A stretch of 64,000 nucleotides of DNA from Actinomadura violacea. GTDB taxonomy: Bacteria > Actinomycetota > Actinomycetes > Streptosporangiales > Streptosporangiaceae. The stretch covers positions 62,001 through 126,000 of the forward strand of contig NZ_JAGEPF010000017.1 of NCBI RefSeq assembly GCF_017573465.1, written 5' to 3'. Below, piece after piece: positions 1 to 10,595 of this stretch (the first letter of the stretch is position 1; every line of letters starts with the position of its first letter). The notes beneath the pieces were generated by a model. That model had not been told where the DNA came from, did no database searches, and saw nothing but the letters and a program-made list of their open reading frames with translations. A program made the position numbers and the translations under genes.

Positions 1-445
1 CGGGCCGGATCCGCGCCGCGTACTTGCCGACGAGCTGCCGCGTCACCTCGGGCGCCAGCAGCGCCGCCCCGGACGCGACGGTGCGGATCCCCTGCAGCAG
101 CTGCGCCGGCGGCGCGTCCTTCAGCAGGAACCCGCTCGCCCCCGCCCGCAGCGCCTCGTAGACGTACTCGTCCAGGTTGAACGTCGTCACGACCAGCACC
201 TTCACCGGGTTCTCCACCCCGGCGCCGGCCAGCAGGCGGGTCGCCTCGATGCCGTCGAGGACCGGCATCCGGACGTCCATCACCACCATGTCGGGGTCCA
301 GCCGGCGGGCGAGGTCGACCGCGGCGCGCCCGTCCCCGCACTCGCCGACGACCTCCAGGTCGGGCTGCGCGTCGATGATCGTCGCGAAGCCGGTGCGGAT
401 GAGCGCCTGGTCGTCGCAGACCAGGACCCGGACCGGCGCGGTCAC
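1..445 (-). CDS. NarL/LuxR-family response regulator (partial, C-terminus beyond window)
   Basis: N-terminal about 148 residues of a two-component response regulator; the C-terminal helix-turn-helix lies off the window edge. The receiver domain is readable: the acidic pocket in VLVCDDQALIR, the phospho-acceptor Asp in VVMDVRMP, the Thr in VVTTF and the Lys in GFLLKDAPP. This set is typical of NarL-type regulators paired with HisKA_3 kinases. The GTG start overlaps the stop of the upstream kinase gene by 4 nt (GTGA), so the two are translationally coupled and almost certainly cognate partners. The regulator is expected to act as a cytoplasmic DNA-binding activator or repressor. Its targets are not visible here, but the similar promoter blocks at 2541-2612 and 3712-3783 are candidates. 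The DNA-binding domain cannot be checked. Confidence 0.9.
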   Translation of the reverse strand, partial: MTAPVRVLVCDDQALIRTGFATIIDAQPDLEVVGECGDGRAAVDLARRLDPDMVVMDVRMPVLDGIEATRLLAGAGVENPVKVLVVTTFNLDEYVYEALRAGASGFLLKDAPPAQLLQGIRTVASGAALLAPEVTRQLVGKYAARIRP

Positions 446-1635
446 GAGGCGCCCCCCGCCGGGATGCGCGCCCGCACCAGGAACCCGCCGCCCGGCCGCG
501 GGTCCGCGCTGAACTCCCCGCCCAGCGCCGCCACCCGCTCGCCCAGCCCCGCGAGGCCCCGCCCGCTGCCGCCGACGGCCGCGGCCCGCGAGCCCGTGCC
601 GTCGTTGCCGACCTCCACCGTGATCTCCCTTCCGCCGTACCGCACCTCGACCTCGGCGCGGCTCCCATGGGCGTACTTCAACACGTTCGTCAGGGCCTCC
701 TGCACGACCCGGAACGCGACGGACTCGGCGCTGCCCGCCGCGACCGCCGCCTCGCCCACCCGGGTGAACTCGACCGGCTGCCCGGCCCGCCGGGTCTGCT
801 CCACCAGCTCGTCCAGGTCCCCCGCCGAAGGTGCCCGGCCCGGGCCGTCCCCGGAACCCGTGCCGTGGTCGGGGTTGAGCAGGTCGAGCAGATGCCGCAG
901 GTCGGCGATGGCGCGCCGGCCCGTGTCGGTCACCGTGCTCAGCGTCGCGTCCAGCCGGTCGGGGGCGGCCACCAGATACCGGGCCGCCTCCGCCTGCACC
1001 ACCATCGCCGTCACGTGGTGGGTCACCACGTCGTGGAGCTCGCGGGCGATGCGGGTGCGCTCGGCGGTCCGGGTGGCCTCGGCGACGCGGAGGCGCCGCT
1101 CGGCCTCGGCCGCCCGCGTCGAACGCAGCCACGACCCGACCCCCCAGATCAGTACGAGTGCCAGGTAGAACGTCACGTACTCGTCGACCCGCTCGTTCGC
1201 GCCCGCCCCGTTCACCGCGAACGCGAACGCCACGAACGCGGCCGAGCCCGCCAGCATCACGGTGCGCCGGCGGAACTCCAGGTGCGCGCCCGTGCTCAGC
1301 AGCGCGATCGGCAGCGCCGTGCCCGCGACCAGGTGGTAGCCGCGGATCTGGTCGAAGGCGAACCCCAGCGACACCAGCGTGAGGCACAGCGCCGGCCACC
1401 GCCGCCGCAGGGCCACCGGGAGGCACTCCAGGACGATCACCAGGACCGCCAGAGCGTCGAACGGGCGGGTCGCCATCTCGCCGATCTGCGTCCCCTTGCC
1501 GTGGAAGGCCGGGACGAACGACGAGGCGGCCAGCGCCAGCGCCAGCGGGAGGTCGCGGACCACGACGTCGCACCGCCGCCACACCTCCGCGATCCGGCCG
1601 AGCCCCATCGCCGGGCTCCGCCGCAGAACGATCAT
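442..1635 (-). CDS. Sensor histidine kinase, HisKA_3 type
   Basis: A 397-residue membrane sensor kinase. The N-terminal half (about residues 20-150) holds several hydrophobic membrane segments with short loops and no large extracellular domain, so it probably senses a membrane or envelope signal. The dimerisation and phosphoacceptor box is RIARELHDVVTHHV (His in RELHD), the HisKA_3 signature. The C-terminal HATPase_c domain shows an N-box-like VVQEALTNVLKYA and a G-box (GRGLAGLGERV). The ATG start overlaps the stop of the CPBP protease gene by 4 nt (ATGA), and its own stop overlaps the regulator start by 4 nt. The three genes therefore form one operon in the order protease - kinase - regulator. 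The family resembles LiaS/VraS/DesK-type kinases; the stimulus is unknown. Confidence 0.92.
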   Translation of the reverse strand: MIVLRRSPAMGLGRIAEVWRRCDVVVRDLPLALALAASSFVPAFHGKGTQIGEMATRPFDALAVLVIVLECLPVALRRRWPALCLTLVSLGFAFDQIRGYHLVAGTALPIALLSTGAHLEFRRRTVMLAGSAAFVAFAFAVNGAGANERVDEYVTFYLALVLIWGVGSWLRSTRAAEAERRLRVAEATRTAERTRIARELHDVVTHHVTAMVVQAEAARYLVAAPDRLDATLSTVTDTGRRAIADLRHLLDLLNPDHGTGSGDGPGRAPSAGDLDELVEQTRRAGQPVEFTRVGEAAVAAGSAESVAFRVVQEALTNVLKYAHGSRAEVEVRYGGREITVEVGNDGTGSRAAAVGGSGRGLAGLGERVAALGGEFSADPRPGGGFLVRARIPAGGAS

Positions 1636-2489
1636 CGGGAGAGCGTAGCGGTCGCGGCGGCACCGGATCCGGCGCTCGCGGAAGCGGCGGCGGCCCGGCG
1701 GGCGGGCACCAGGTGGCCGCGCCGGTGGGCCAGCCACATGAACGCGACGGTCAGCGCCGCTCCGGCCCCGACCGCGTACAGGCTCGCCTCCGGCCCGAAC
1801 TCGCCGCCGGTGATCGGCGACGGGCCCGACGTCGCGCCGTCCAGCAGCCCCTTCGAAGCGCCGTTGCCCGACACCTCGGTGCCGAAGATCCCCGACTCGG
1901 CGAAGTTCCACGCGAAGTGCAGCCCGATCGGCACCCACAGGTTCCGGGTCGCGGCGTACGCGGCGGCCAGCATGCCGCCGGCCTCCACCGCGATCGCGAT
2001 CGCGCCCCACAGCGTGGCGTGCGCGTTGGTCAGGTGCGACAGCCCGAACAGCAGCCCCGTCAGCCCCAGCGCCGCCCACGTCCCGACGCGCCCCTCGATG
2101 ATCCGGAACAGGACGCCCCGGAATATCAGCTCCTCCGTCACCGCCGCGGCGGCCATGAAGCCGAGCAGCCCCACCGCGCCCGACACCGAACCGAAGCCGT
2201 CGACCCGGTAGTCGCCGAGGAACGCGATGTTCGCGATCACGGCCGCGAACATCAGGAAGCCGATCAGCATGCCCCGCGCGACGGCGGCGCCGGCGCCCTT
2301 CGCGGCGATCTCCGCGGGCGGGCGGTGCTCGGTCCGCCGCACCACCCAGGCGTACACGGCCGGCGCCAGCGCCGCCGTCGCCATCCCCAGCACCAGGGTG
2401 AGGAAGGGGTTCCCCTTGACCGCCATGGTGACCTGGCCGCCGACCAGGGCGACCGCCCCGACGGCCAGCAGCTGCTTCAGCAAACGCAT
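1632..2489 (-). CDS. CPBP (CAAX/Abi) family intramembrane metalloprotease
   Basis: A 285-residue polytopic membrane protein of the CPBP family, which includes eukaryotic Rce1 CAAX proteases and bacterial bacteriocin-immunity or signalling proteases. All three conserved motifs are present: EELIFRGV (EExxxR), FGLSH (FxxxH) and HFAWN (HxxxN), the residues expected to hold the catalytic metal and water. Start chosen at ATG 2489, with AAGGAG 7 nt upstream; a longer in-frame extension to 2522 lacks this support. It is the first gene of an operon with a kinase and regulator, each junction overlapping by 4 nt. The protease may therefore cleave or release a regulator, or be a resistance determinant the system induces; both are inference. 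The promoter is probably the block at 2541-2612. Confidence 0.9.
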   Translation of the reverse strand: MRLLKQLLAVGAVALVGGQVTMAVKGNPFLTLVLGMATAALAPAVYAWVVRRTEHRPPAEIAAKGAGAAVARGMLIGFLMFAAVIANIAFLGDYRVDGFGSVSGAVGLLGFMAAAAVTEELIFRGVLFRIIEGRVGTWAALGLTGLLFGLSHLTNAHATLWGAIAIAVEAGGMLAAAYAATRNLWVPIGLHFAWNFAESGIFGTEVSGNGASKGLLDGATSGPSPITGGEFGPEASLYAVGAGAALTVAFMWLAHRRGHLVPARRAAAASASAGSGAAATATLSR

Positions 2490-2540
2490 GTCGACTCCTT
2501 CGCGTGAACCCGCGGCCCGCACTCCCCGCGGCTGATGATC

Positions 2541-2612
2541 ACGCTAGGGAACCGGCCCCCTCGGAAACGTCACCGCAGCGTGGACATTCACCAGTAGCTC
2601 GGACGGGGGACA
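2541..2612 (-). promoter_or_regulatory. 72-nt promoter/operator block of the CPBP-kinase-regulator operon (copy A)
   Basis: Read on the minus strand, this block begins TGTCCCCCGT, contains CGAGCTACT and GAATGTCC, and ends in the -10-like hexamer TAGCGT at 2546-2541. It aligns without gaps to 3712-3783, upstream of the lipoprotein hydrolase: by hand count 55 of 72 positions agree, and the first 10 nt and the last 6 nt are identical. The spacing from the GCGGTGA core to TAGCGT is the same in both (23 nt from GTGA to the hexamer). The ATG lies about 50 nt downstream. It is best read as an operator upstream of a promoter, shared by two units. Confidence 0.65.
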
Positions 2613-2670
2613 AGCCATTGCGCGAGCGGCGGCCGAATGGCGCGTCCTGCCATTACCCGGCTCCGGAAAT

Positions 2671-2720
2671 GCGAGCATCCCCGCCCGCTCACCGATGGTG
2701 AGCGGCGCGGGGATGCTCGC
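2671..2720 (-). terminator. Long hairpin terminator after the lipoprotein hydrolase gene
   Basis: Arms 2671-2684 and 2707-2720 are perfectly complementary (14 bp, GCGAGCATCCCCGC). The stem continues inward with CCGCTCACC / GGTGAGCGG around a 3-nt loop, with one unpaired base (2706), giving about 23 bp. It lies 15 nt past the hydrolase stop. The U-tract is weak, as is common in high-GC actinobacteria. Confidence 0.8.
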
Positions 2721-2735
2721 GGCCTCGCGGGACTT

Positions 2736-3617
2736 TCAGCTCGCGACCTTCGCGGTGACGCGCTCGACGGCCTTGACGGCGACATCGGGCTGCTCGAGGT
2801 AGATGTAGTGGCCGCTCTTCGGCGCCACCGTGAACCTGCTGTCGCTCGACAGCGCGAGCCACTTGCGCTCACCGGCGGTCCACGCCTTCTCCAGCCGCGG
2901 ACCGGCCCCGGGGACGGCCGCCAGGTACGGCTTCCCGTGCTTGATGACCTCCACCGGCATGTGCCCGGCGGACCCGACCTTCCCGTCGGGCATGAGGAGC
3001 CGCTCCGGGTTCTCCCCCTTGAAGATCGCGAGGTTCTGCGCCCGCAGCTGGCCCGCCGGGCCCTTGTCCGACGCCGGGATCGCGTTGTTCAGGTCGGCGA
3101 GCATGGTCGGCGGCGTCGCGTCCATCAGGACCAGCCCCTTGACCTTGTCCTGGTGGTCGGGCGCGTACCTGGCGGCGATCAGCCCGCCCATCGAGTGCCC
3201 GGCCAGGACGACCGGCGCGTCCCCGGCCAGCTCGTCGAGCACCCCGGTGAGGACCTTCCCCGTGTCGGCGAAGCTCTGGTCGCCGTCGGGCTTGCCGCTC
3301 TTGCCGGCGCCGAGCCGGTCGTAGGAGCAGACCCGGTTCTTCGCGCTCAGGGTCTTCTGGAAGGCGGCCATCTTGTCCAGCCCGTCGCCCCCGCCGTGCA
3401 GCAGGACGACGACCGGCGCACCCTTCTTCCACTTGCCCGAGCAGGACGTGTTCACCGACTTCCCCGAGACGCTGAACTTCTTCGTGCCGATGAACGAGTC
3501 GGGCTGCTTCTCGATGAACGGAACGGAGTCGCCGTCGACCTTGCACCCGGTCAGTCCCGCGCCGGCCACGGCGCAGCCCAGCACGATCGCGGCGAGGGTC
3601 CTGAACTTGCGGGTCAT
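2736..3617 (-). CDS. Secreted lipoprotein, alpha/beta hydrolase fold
   Basis: A 293-residue exported protein. The N-terminus is a lipoprotein signal peptide (MTRKF, hydrophobic core, lipobox LTGC), so the mature enzyme is probably anchored to the outer face of the membrane. The fold signature is clear: oxyanion strand VVVLLHGGGDG, nucleophile elbow AGHSMGG (Ser), LVLMDATPP as a candidate acid region, and a late His in SGHYIYLEQP. The substrate is unknown; carboxylesterase, peptidase or thioesterase activity are all possible. Two ATGs lie in tandem; the second (3617) is preferred because GGAGG sits 5 nt upstream of it but only 2 nt from the first. The gene is transcribed alone, with a strong terminator behind it. 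Its promoter resembles that of the neighbouring protease/two-component operon. Confidence 0.88.
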   Translation of the reverse strand: MTRKFRTLAAIVLGCAVAGAGLTGCKVDGDSVPFIEKQPDSFIGTKKFSVSGKSVNTSCSGKWKKGAPVVVLLHGGGDGLDKMAAFQKTLSAKNRVCSYDRLGAGKSGKPDGDQSFADTGKVLTGVLDELAGDAPVVLAGHSMGGLIAARYAPDHQDKVKGLVLMDATPPTMLADLNNAIPASDKGPAGQLRAQNLAIFKGENPERLLMPDGKVGSAGHMPVEVIKHGKPYLAAVPGAGPRLEKAWTAGERKWLALSSDSRFTVAPKSGHYIYLEQPDVAVKAVERVTAKVAS

Positions 3618-3711
3618 CATGTCCTCCAGTGAATGGCCCGGCGGTCACTGGAAAAGGAGCGCGACCACCGGGGGGAATTCGCGGCCCGTACCGGCCGCGT
3701 GCACATGGAGA

Positions 3712-3783
3712 ACGCTATGAATCGGCCGCCCCCGGGAGCATCACCGCGCGGAGGACATTCCCGAGTAGCTCGCACGGGGGACA
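3712..3783 (-). promoter_or_regulatory. 72-nt promoter/operator block of the lipoprotein hydrolase (copy B)
   Basis: Second copy of the block described at 2541-2612. On the minus strand it begins TGTCCCCCGT, has CGAGCTACT and GAATGTCC at the same offsets, and ends in TAGCGT at 3717-3712. The hydrolase start lies about 95 nt further on. Copies of this length upstream of two separate genes point to common control, perhaps by the adjacent two-component system. Confidence 0.65.
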
Positions 3784-3947
3784 CCCACCACCCTCATGGC
3801 CCCCCACCGAAGACCGCCCACACACGACCCGCACAGAACCAAGGACTGTCATGCTTGCTGTCACTGCTGCCGGGCCCCTCCAGCGACCGGAGGCAACCAT
3901 GCGAGCGTCTCGTTCGCCGTGCAAGTCGATGTCGCAAGTGGGAGCCG

Positions 3948-4313
3948 ATGACCCCAGCCGCTAAGGACGATCCCCGATACGGGTGGATCACACGCCTCGT
4001 GGCCGAGTTGAGCGACTTCCTCGACGAACCGGTCGAAGTTGTCGACCGACTGCTCATGGAGTCGGACGAGTACCCCTATCACGGGGTTCTGCTGCTTCAT
4101 CCGAAGCGCGCCCCCCTAGCGGCAGGGCGTTCCAACTCTGCTGGCCTGCTCCTCGTCGTCGGATGGCTTGAACGCCACGGCGGTCGGCCCATCCCGGGCG
4201 GCGGCGCGACCCCGAGCGGACCGGGCCGGCGAACGGAAAGCGCGGCCGGGGACCGGCGCCGGCGCGCGTGGGCGCCGACAGGGCGAACGAGGCTCGACGC
4301 TCGGCCCGCGTGA
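3948..4313 (+). CDS. Small hypothetical protein, possibly a gene remnant next to tRNA-Ile
   Basis: A 121-codon frame starting at ATG 3948 with GGGAG 5 nt upstream. The first about 52 residues look like a real protein (YGWITRLVAELSDFLDEPV, then DRLLMESDEYPYHGVLLLHP) with balanced composition. The remainder turns into Arg/Gly/Pro-rich sequence typical of untranslated high-GC DNA. Codon third positions in the first half are less GC-biased than in neighbouring genes. This suggests a foreign or decaying gene whose 3' end is lost. It lies just beyond the tRNA-Ile gene, a common integration point, but no integrase or att repeat was found. No family was recognised. It could also be non-coding. Confidence 0.35.
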   Translation: MTPAAKDDPRYGWITRLVAELSDFLDEPVEVVDRLLMESDEYPYHGVLLLHPKRAPLAAGRSNSAGLLLVVGWLERHGGRPIPGGGATPSGPGRRTESAAGDRRRRAWAPTGRTRLDARPA

Positions 4314-4365
4314 TGGCGCTGGGGACGAGCTGTTCGGGACGCCGGAAAGGTGAGCCGCTGCTGCC

Positions 4366-4399
4366 AAAAGACCCCCACCGGTACCCGGTGGGGGTCTTT
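4366..4399. terminator. Bidirectional intrinsic terminator after tRNA-Ile
   Basis: A perfect 12-bp stem (4370-4381 with 4385-4396, GACCCCCACCGG) and a 3-nt loop, flanked by AAAA on the left and TTT on the right. It can act in both directions. It lies directly 3' of the minus-strand tRNA-Ile gene. Confidence 0.9.
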
Positions 4400-4403
4400 G
4401 AGC

Positions 4404-4480
4404 TGGTGGGCCTAGGAGGACTTGAACCTCCGGCCTCATCCTTATCAGGGATGCGCTCTAACCGACTGAGCTATAGGCCC
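4404..4480 (-). tRNA. tRNA-Ile (anticodon GAT)
   Basis: A full cloverleaf on the minus strand. The 7-bp acceptor stem GGGCCTA pairs with TAGGCCC, the D-arm contains AGCTCAGTCGGTTAGAGC, the anticodon loop is CTGATAA with anticodon GAT, and the T-arm has the GGTTCAAGTCC loop. The discriminator is A and the CCA end is encoded (4404-4406). tRNA-Ile downstream of gyrA and the DUF3566 gene is a conserved actinobacterial arrangement. Confidence 0.97.
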
Positions 4481-4569
4481 GCACTGCCGCCGCCCTTGCG
4501 GCGCAACCAGAGATTACCCCATGTCGAAGGGCAACCGGAAATCGATTGCCGGGCGGCGGCCGGATCGCG

Positions 4570-5529
4570 CTACTCGGCCTCCTTGAGGGTGACCTCGACG
4601 CCGCCCACGAGGTCGGCGGCGAGGTTGTAGATCACGGAGCCGACCGTGGACAGGGCGGTGATGAGCAGGACGTTCAGGGCGCCCACGAGGACGGTGTAAC
4701 CGAAGACGCGGACGAAGGAGAACCAGTTGGCGGCGTCGACGCCGCCGCTGGTGTCGCCCTGCTGCTTGGTGAGGCTGTTCACCGTGTCGCTGATGGCGTC
4801 GAAGACGCCGAGGCCGGACAGGATGACGTACAGCACGACGACGGCGACGAGCAGGACGACGAAGCAGACCAGCGACATCACGAAGCTGAACTTCATCACC
4901 GACCACGGCTCGAGTCGGGCCAGCTGGAGCTGGGCCTTGCGGGCCGGCTTGGCCGGCGCCGGCGACTTGGAGTTCACCGGGGCGACGGCGGCGGACGGCC
5001 GGTCCTTCAGGACGGTGCTGGCGAAACCGGAGCCGGAGCCGGGACGGCCGCCCGACGAGCCGCCCGACGCGGAAGCGGCGGCGGACGGCGCGGGGGGCGG
5101 CGCGGGCTTCTCCGTCCGGCCCGTGGAGACGGAACCGGACGGTTCGGCGGGCTTGGTCCAGCTGGGCTTCCCCGCGGCCTTGGCGTCCTTGGCGGGCTCG
5201 GCCGTGTCCTTGACCGGCGCGATCCCCGGCGTGCCGGGCTTCTCCGGCTCGTCCTTGAGCTGGGCGAGGTCGACCCTGGTCTCGTCGGACCCCGGCGAGG
5301 GCTTCGGGCCTTTGCCGGCGGAGGAGGCGGGCGCGGCGGCGTCGGAGTCGATCTCGACGGTGGCCTCGTCCCGGGCCGGCTTGGCGGACGCGGCGGCGAC
5401 GGTCTTGCCGCCGGGCTTGTCCGCGGGCTTGCCGGCGGCGGCCGGGCGGCCGGCGGGTTTGCCGGCCGCCCCCTTGCCGCTGCGGTCCCCGCCGGGCCCG
5501 CCCTTGCTCTTGCCGGGCTCCGTGCTCAC
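4570..5529 (-). CDS. DUF3566 membrane protein downstream of gyrA
   Basis: A 319-residue protein. About 200 residues of Ala/Pro/Lys/Gly-rich disordered N-terminus are followed by a C-terminal DUF3566 domain. The domain has two membrane segments (FSFVMSLVCFVVLLVAVVVL and VLVGALNVLLITALSTVG) around an extracytoplasmic loop with LTKQQGDT and ANWFSFVRVFGY. The family is found between gyrA and tRNA-Ile in most actinobacteria. M. tuberculosis CwsA, encoded in the same neighbourhood, links that locus to cell shape and division, but its relation to this protein is unproven. GTG start at 5529 with AGGAGG 4 nt upstream, 42 nt after gyrA, so probably the same transcript. Confidence 0.85.
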   Translation of the reverse strand: MSTEPGKSKGGPGGDRSGKGAAGKPAGRPAAAGKPADKPGGKTVAAASAKPARDEATVEIDSDAAAPASSAGKGPKPSPGSDETRVDLAQLKDEPEKPGTPGIAPVKDTAEPAKDAKAAGKPSWTKPAEPSGSVSTGRTEKPAPPPAPSAAASASGGSSGGRPGSGSGFASTVLKDRPSAAVAPVNSKSPAPAKPARKAQLQLARLEPWSVMKFSFVMSLVCFVVLLVAVVVLYVILSGLGVFDAISDTVNSLTKQQGDTSGGVDAANWFSFVRVFGYTVLVGALNVLLITALSTVGSVIYNLAADLVGGVEVTLKEAE

Positions 5530-5571
5530 GTGTCCTCCTGGCCTAGCGGCTCGGTGAGGCGATCGGATGCG

Positions 5572-8079
<2,508 letters not shown>

Positions 8080-8171
8080 TCTCAAGACCTCTTCTGCTAA
8101 GTGGGAACGAAGTACGACGCCCGATGGGAGCCCCGCCGCCGGTCAAGGACGGGCCGGGGCCGCCGCACCTG

Positions 8172-10109
8172 TCAGATGTCGAGGAAGCGCACGTCCTTGG
8201 CGTTGCGCTGGATGAACTCCCGGCGGGGTTCGACCTCCTCGCCCATGAGCACGCTGAACAGCTCGTCGGCCTGGGCGGCGTCGTCGAGCTGCACCTGCAG
8301 CAGGACCCGGTTGTCGGGGTCCATCGTGGTGTCCCACAGCTCGTTGGCGTTCATCTCGCCGAGGCCCTTGAAGCGCTGCACCTGGTCGCGGGGGCGCGGG
8401 TCGCGCCGGCCGGCGGCGATCCCGGCCTCGATGATCGCGTCGCGCTCGGCGTCGGAGAAGGCGTAGTCGGCCTCGTTGCCGCGCGCGTCCCACTTGATCT
8501 TGTAGAGCGGCGGCTGCGACAGGTACACGTGGCCGGCCTCGATCAGCGGCTTCATGAACCGGAACAGCAGCGTCATCAGCAGCGTGTTGATGTGGTGGCC
8601 GTCCACGTCGGCGTCCGACATCAGGATGATCTTGTGGTAGCGCAGCTTGGTGATGTCGAACTCGTCGTGCACCCCGGTGCCGAGCGCGGTGATGATCGCC
8701 TGGACCTCGTTGTTCTTGAGGATCTTGTCGATCCGCGCCTTCTCGACGTTCAGGATCTTGCCGCGGATCGGCAGGATGGCCTGGAAGTGCGGGTTGCGGC
8801 CGCCCTTCGCCGAGCCGCCCGCCGAGTCGCCCTCGACGATGTACAGCTCCGACTTGGACGGGTCCCGCGACTGGCAGTCCGACAGCTTGCCGGGCAGCGA
8901 CGTCGACTCCAGCAGGCTCTTGCGCCGCGTCAGGTCGCGCGCCTGCCGCGCCGCCACCCGCGCGCGCGCGGCCTGCGACGCCTTGTTGATGATCTCCTTG
9001 GCCTCGCCCGGGTTCTCCTCGAACCAGTCGCGCAGATGCTCGTTGCAGGCCCGCTGCACGAACGACTTCGCCTCGGTGTTGCCGAGCTTGGTCTTGGTCT
9101 GCCCCTCGAACTGCGGGTCGGCCAGCTTGATCGAGATGATCGCGGTGAGGCCCTCGCGGACGTCCTCGCCGGTCAGGTTGTCGTCCTTGTCGCGCAGCAG
9201 CCCCTTGTCGCGCGCGTACCGGTTGACGATCGTCGTCAGCGCCGCGCGGAACCCCTCCTCGTGGGTGCCGCCCTCCGCCGTGTTGATCGTGTTCGCGAAC
9301 GTGTGCACCGACTCGGCGTACGAGGAGTTCCACTGCATGGCGATCTCCACCGACATGCCCTCGGTGTCGTCGCCGAAGTAGATCGTCGACTCGTGGACCG
9401 CGTCCTTGCGCGCGTTGATGTAGCGGACGAAGTCCTCGATGCCGCCCTCGTAGTGGTACTTCACCACGTGCGGCTCGCCGTTGGAGTGGTCCGGCCGCTC
9501 GTCGCACAGGGTGATCGACAGGCCCCGGTTCAGGAACGCCATCTCCTGCATGCGGCGCGACAGCGTCTCGAAGTTCCACTCGAGGGTCTCGAAGATGTCG
9601 CCGTCGGGCCAGAAGGTGATGCGGGTCCCGGTCTCGGTGGTCGCCTCGCCCTTGCGCAGCTCCGTGTCCGGCCCCCGCCAGGTGTAGGTCTGCCGCCAGA
9701 CGTGCCCGTCCACCTTGACCTCGGCCTCGAGCCGCGTCGACAGCGCGTTCACCACCGCGGAGCCGACGCCGTGCAGACCGCCGGACACCGCGTAGGACTT
9801 GCCGTCGAACTTGCCCCCGGCGTGCAGAGTCGTCAGCACCAGCTCGATCGCCGGCCGCTTCTCCACAGGGTGCTCGCCCACCGGGATGCCGCGGCCGTTG
9901 TCGACCACGCTGACACCGCCGTCCGCCCGCAGCGTCACGACGATGTCGTCGGCGTAGCCCGCGAGGGCCTCGTCGACCGAGTTGTCCACGATCTCGTAGA
10001 CCAGGTGGTGGAGGCCGCGCTCACCGGTCGACCCGATGTACATGCCCGGACGCTTGCGAACCGCTTCCAGGCCTTCAAGGACAGTGATCGAACTAGCGTC
10101 GTACGCCAA
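8172..10109 (-). CDS. gyrB: DNA gyrase subunit B
   Basis: ATPase subunit of DNA gyrase, 645 residues. The GHKL ATPase domain shows EIVDNSVDEAL, VVDNGRGIPV and GGLHGVGSAVVNALS. The TOPRIM domain shows EGDSAGGSAKGGRN and the metal-binding DADVDGHHI, followed by the GyrB C-terminal QRFKGLGEMN. The TTG start at 10109 (read as MAYDASSITVLEGLEAV) has AGGAGG 7 nt upstream. Upstream extension to 10181 is possible in frame but has unlikely composition. A -10-like TAGAAT is seen about 155 nt upstream, consistent with a separate gyrBA promoter after dciA. Confidence 0.97.
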   Translation of the reverse strand: MAYDASSITVLEGLEAVRKRPGMYIGSTGERGLHHLVYEIVDNSVDEALAGYADDIVVTLRADGGVSVVDNGRGIPVGEHPVEKRPAIELVLTTLHAGGKFDGKSYAVSGGLHGVGSAVVNALSTRLEAEVKVDGHVWRQTYTWRGPDTELRKGEATTETGTRITFWPDGDIFETLEWNFETLSRRMQEMAFLNRGLSITLCDERPDHSNGEPHVVKYHYEGGIEDFVRYINARKDAVHESTIYFGDDTEGMSVEIAMQWNSSYAESVHTFANTINTAEGGTHEEGFRAALTTIVNRYARDKGLLRDKDDNLTGEDVREGLTAIISIKLADPQFEGQTKTKLGNTEAKSFVQRACNEHLRDWFEENPGEAKEIINKASQAARARVAARQARDLTRRKSLLESTSLPGKLSDCQSRDPSKSELYIVEGDSAGGSAKGGRNPHFQAILPIRGKILNVEKARIDKILKNNEVQAIITALGTGVHDEFDITKLRYHKIILMSDADVDGHHINTLLMTLLFRFMKPLIEAGHVYLSQPPLYKIKWDARGNEADYAFSDAERDAIIEAGIAAGRRDPRPRDQVQRFKGLGEMNANELWDTTMDPDNRVLLQVQLDDAAQADELFSVLMGEEVEPRREFIQRNAKDVRFLDI

Positions 10110-10261
10110 AGGAGATCCTCCTGCCGGGGATGGTGAGCCGCCCCGCGCCCAGGGGAGCGCGGTGTGCCCCGTAACACACATGAGGGCGCCCTGGTGCTCT
10201 GTACGTGTTCGGTAGAGCTCTCGGGCACCCCATGGCGGTGCAGCATCCTGAACCCGTTTTC

Positions 10262-10267
10262 ATTCTA
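10262..10267 (-). promoter_or_regulatory. Candidate -10 of the gyrBA promoter; contents of the 10110-10595 gap
   Basis: The 486-nt gap between dciA and gyrB contains TAGAAT on the minus strand (10267-10262), the best -10 match in the gap, about 150 nt upstream of the gyrB TTG. Near 10342-10365 a C6...G6 hairpin (with TAG/CTA inside) could end the dciA transcript. No gene was seen in this gap. Confidence 0.45.
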
Positions 10268-10595
10268 CCGGGTCACACGGCGAAAAGTGGCACTCACGAG
10301 CGCTGTGTGCGCGTCTCCCGGCCCGGCGGGCCTGGAGATGCATCCCCCCATAGCCCTAGGGGGGTTCTCTGGCCTACGGCGCGCTCGTTGCTGAACTCGT
10401 CACCGCGGTTCCCGAACAGATGTTCCCACCCGCCACCGACATCCCGTCACGCCGCGCAACCGCCCGTCCACACCCGCCGCGACGGCCCCGCCGCCTTGTC
10501 ACTTCTCTGAAGGTCGGCCCGCCGCCGGGCCGCTCCGGGCTCCGTCTCGTGGGAAGGGCCGCTGAGATGCTCCGTCGCATCGTCCGGCCCGGATT

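Noticed and set aside
464..2211. Long plus-strand frames across the kinase and protease genes
   Set aside because: They are mirror frames of well-supported minus-strand genes, with Arg/Pro-rich composition and no motifs or ribosome-binding sites.
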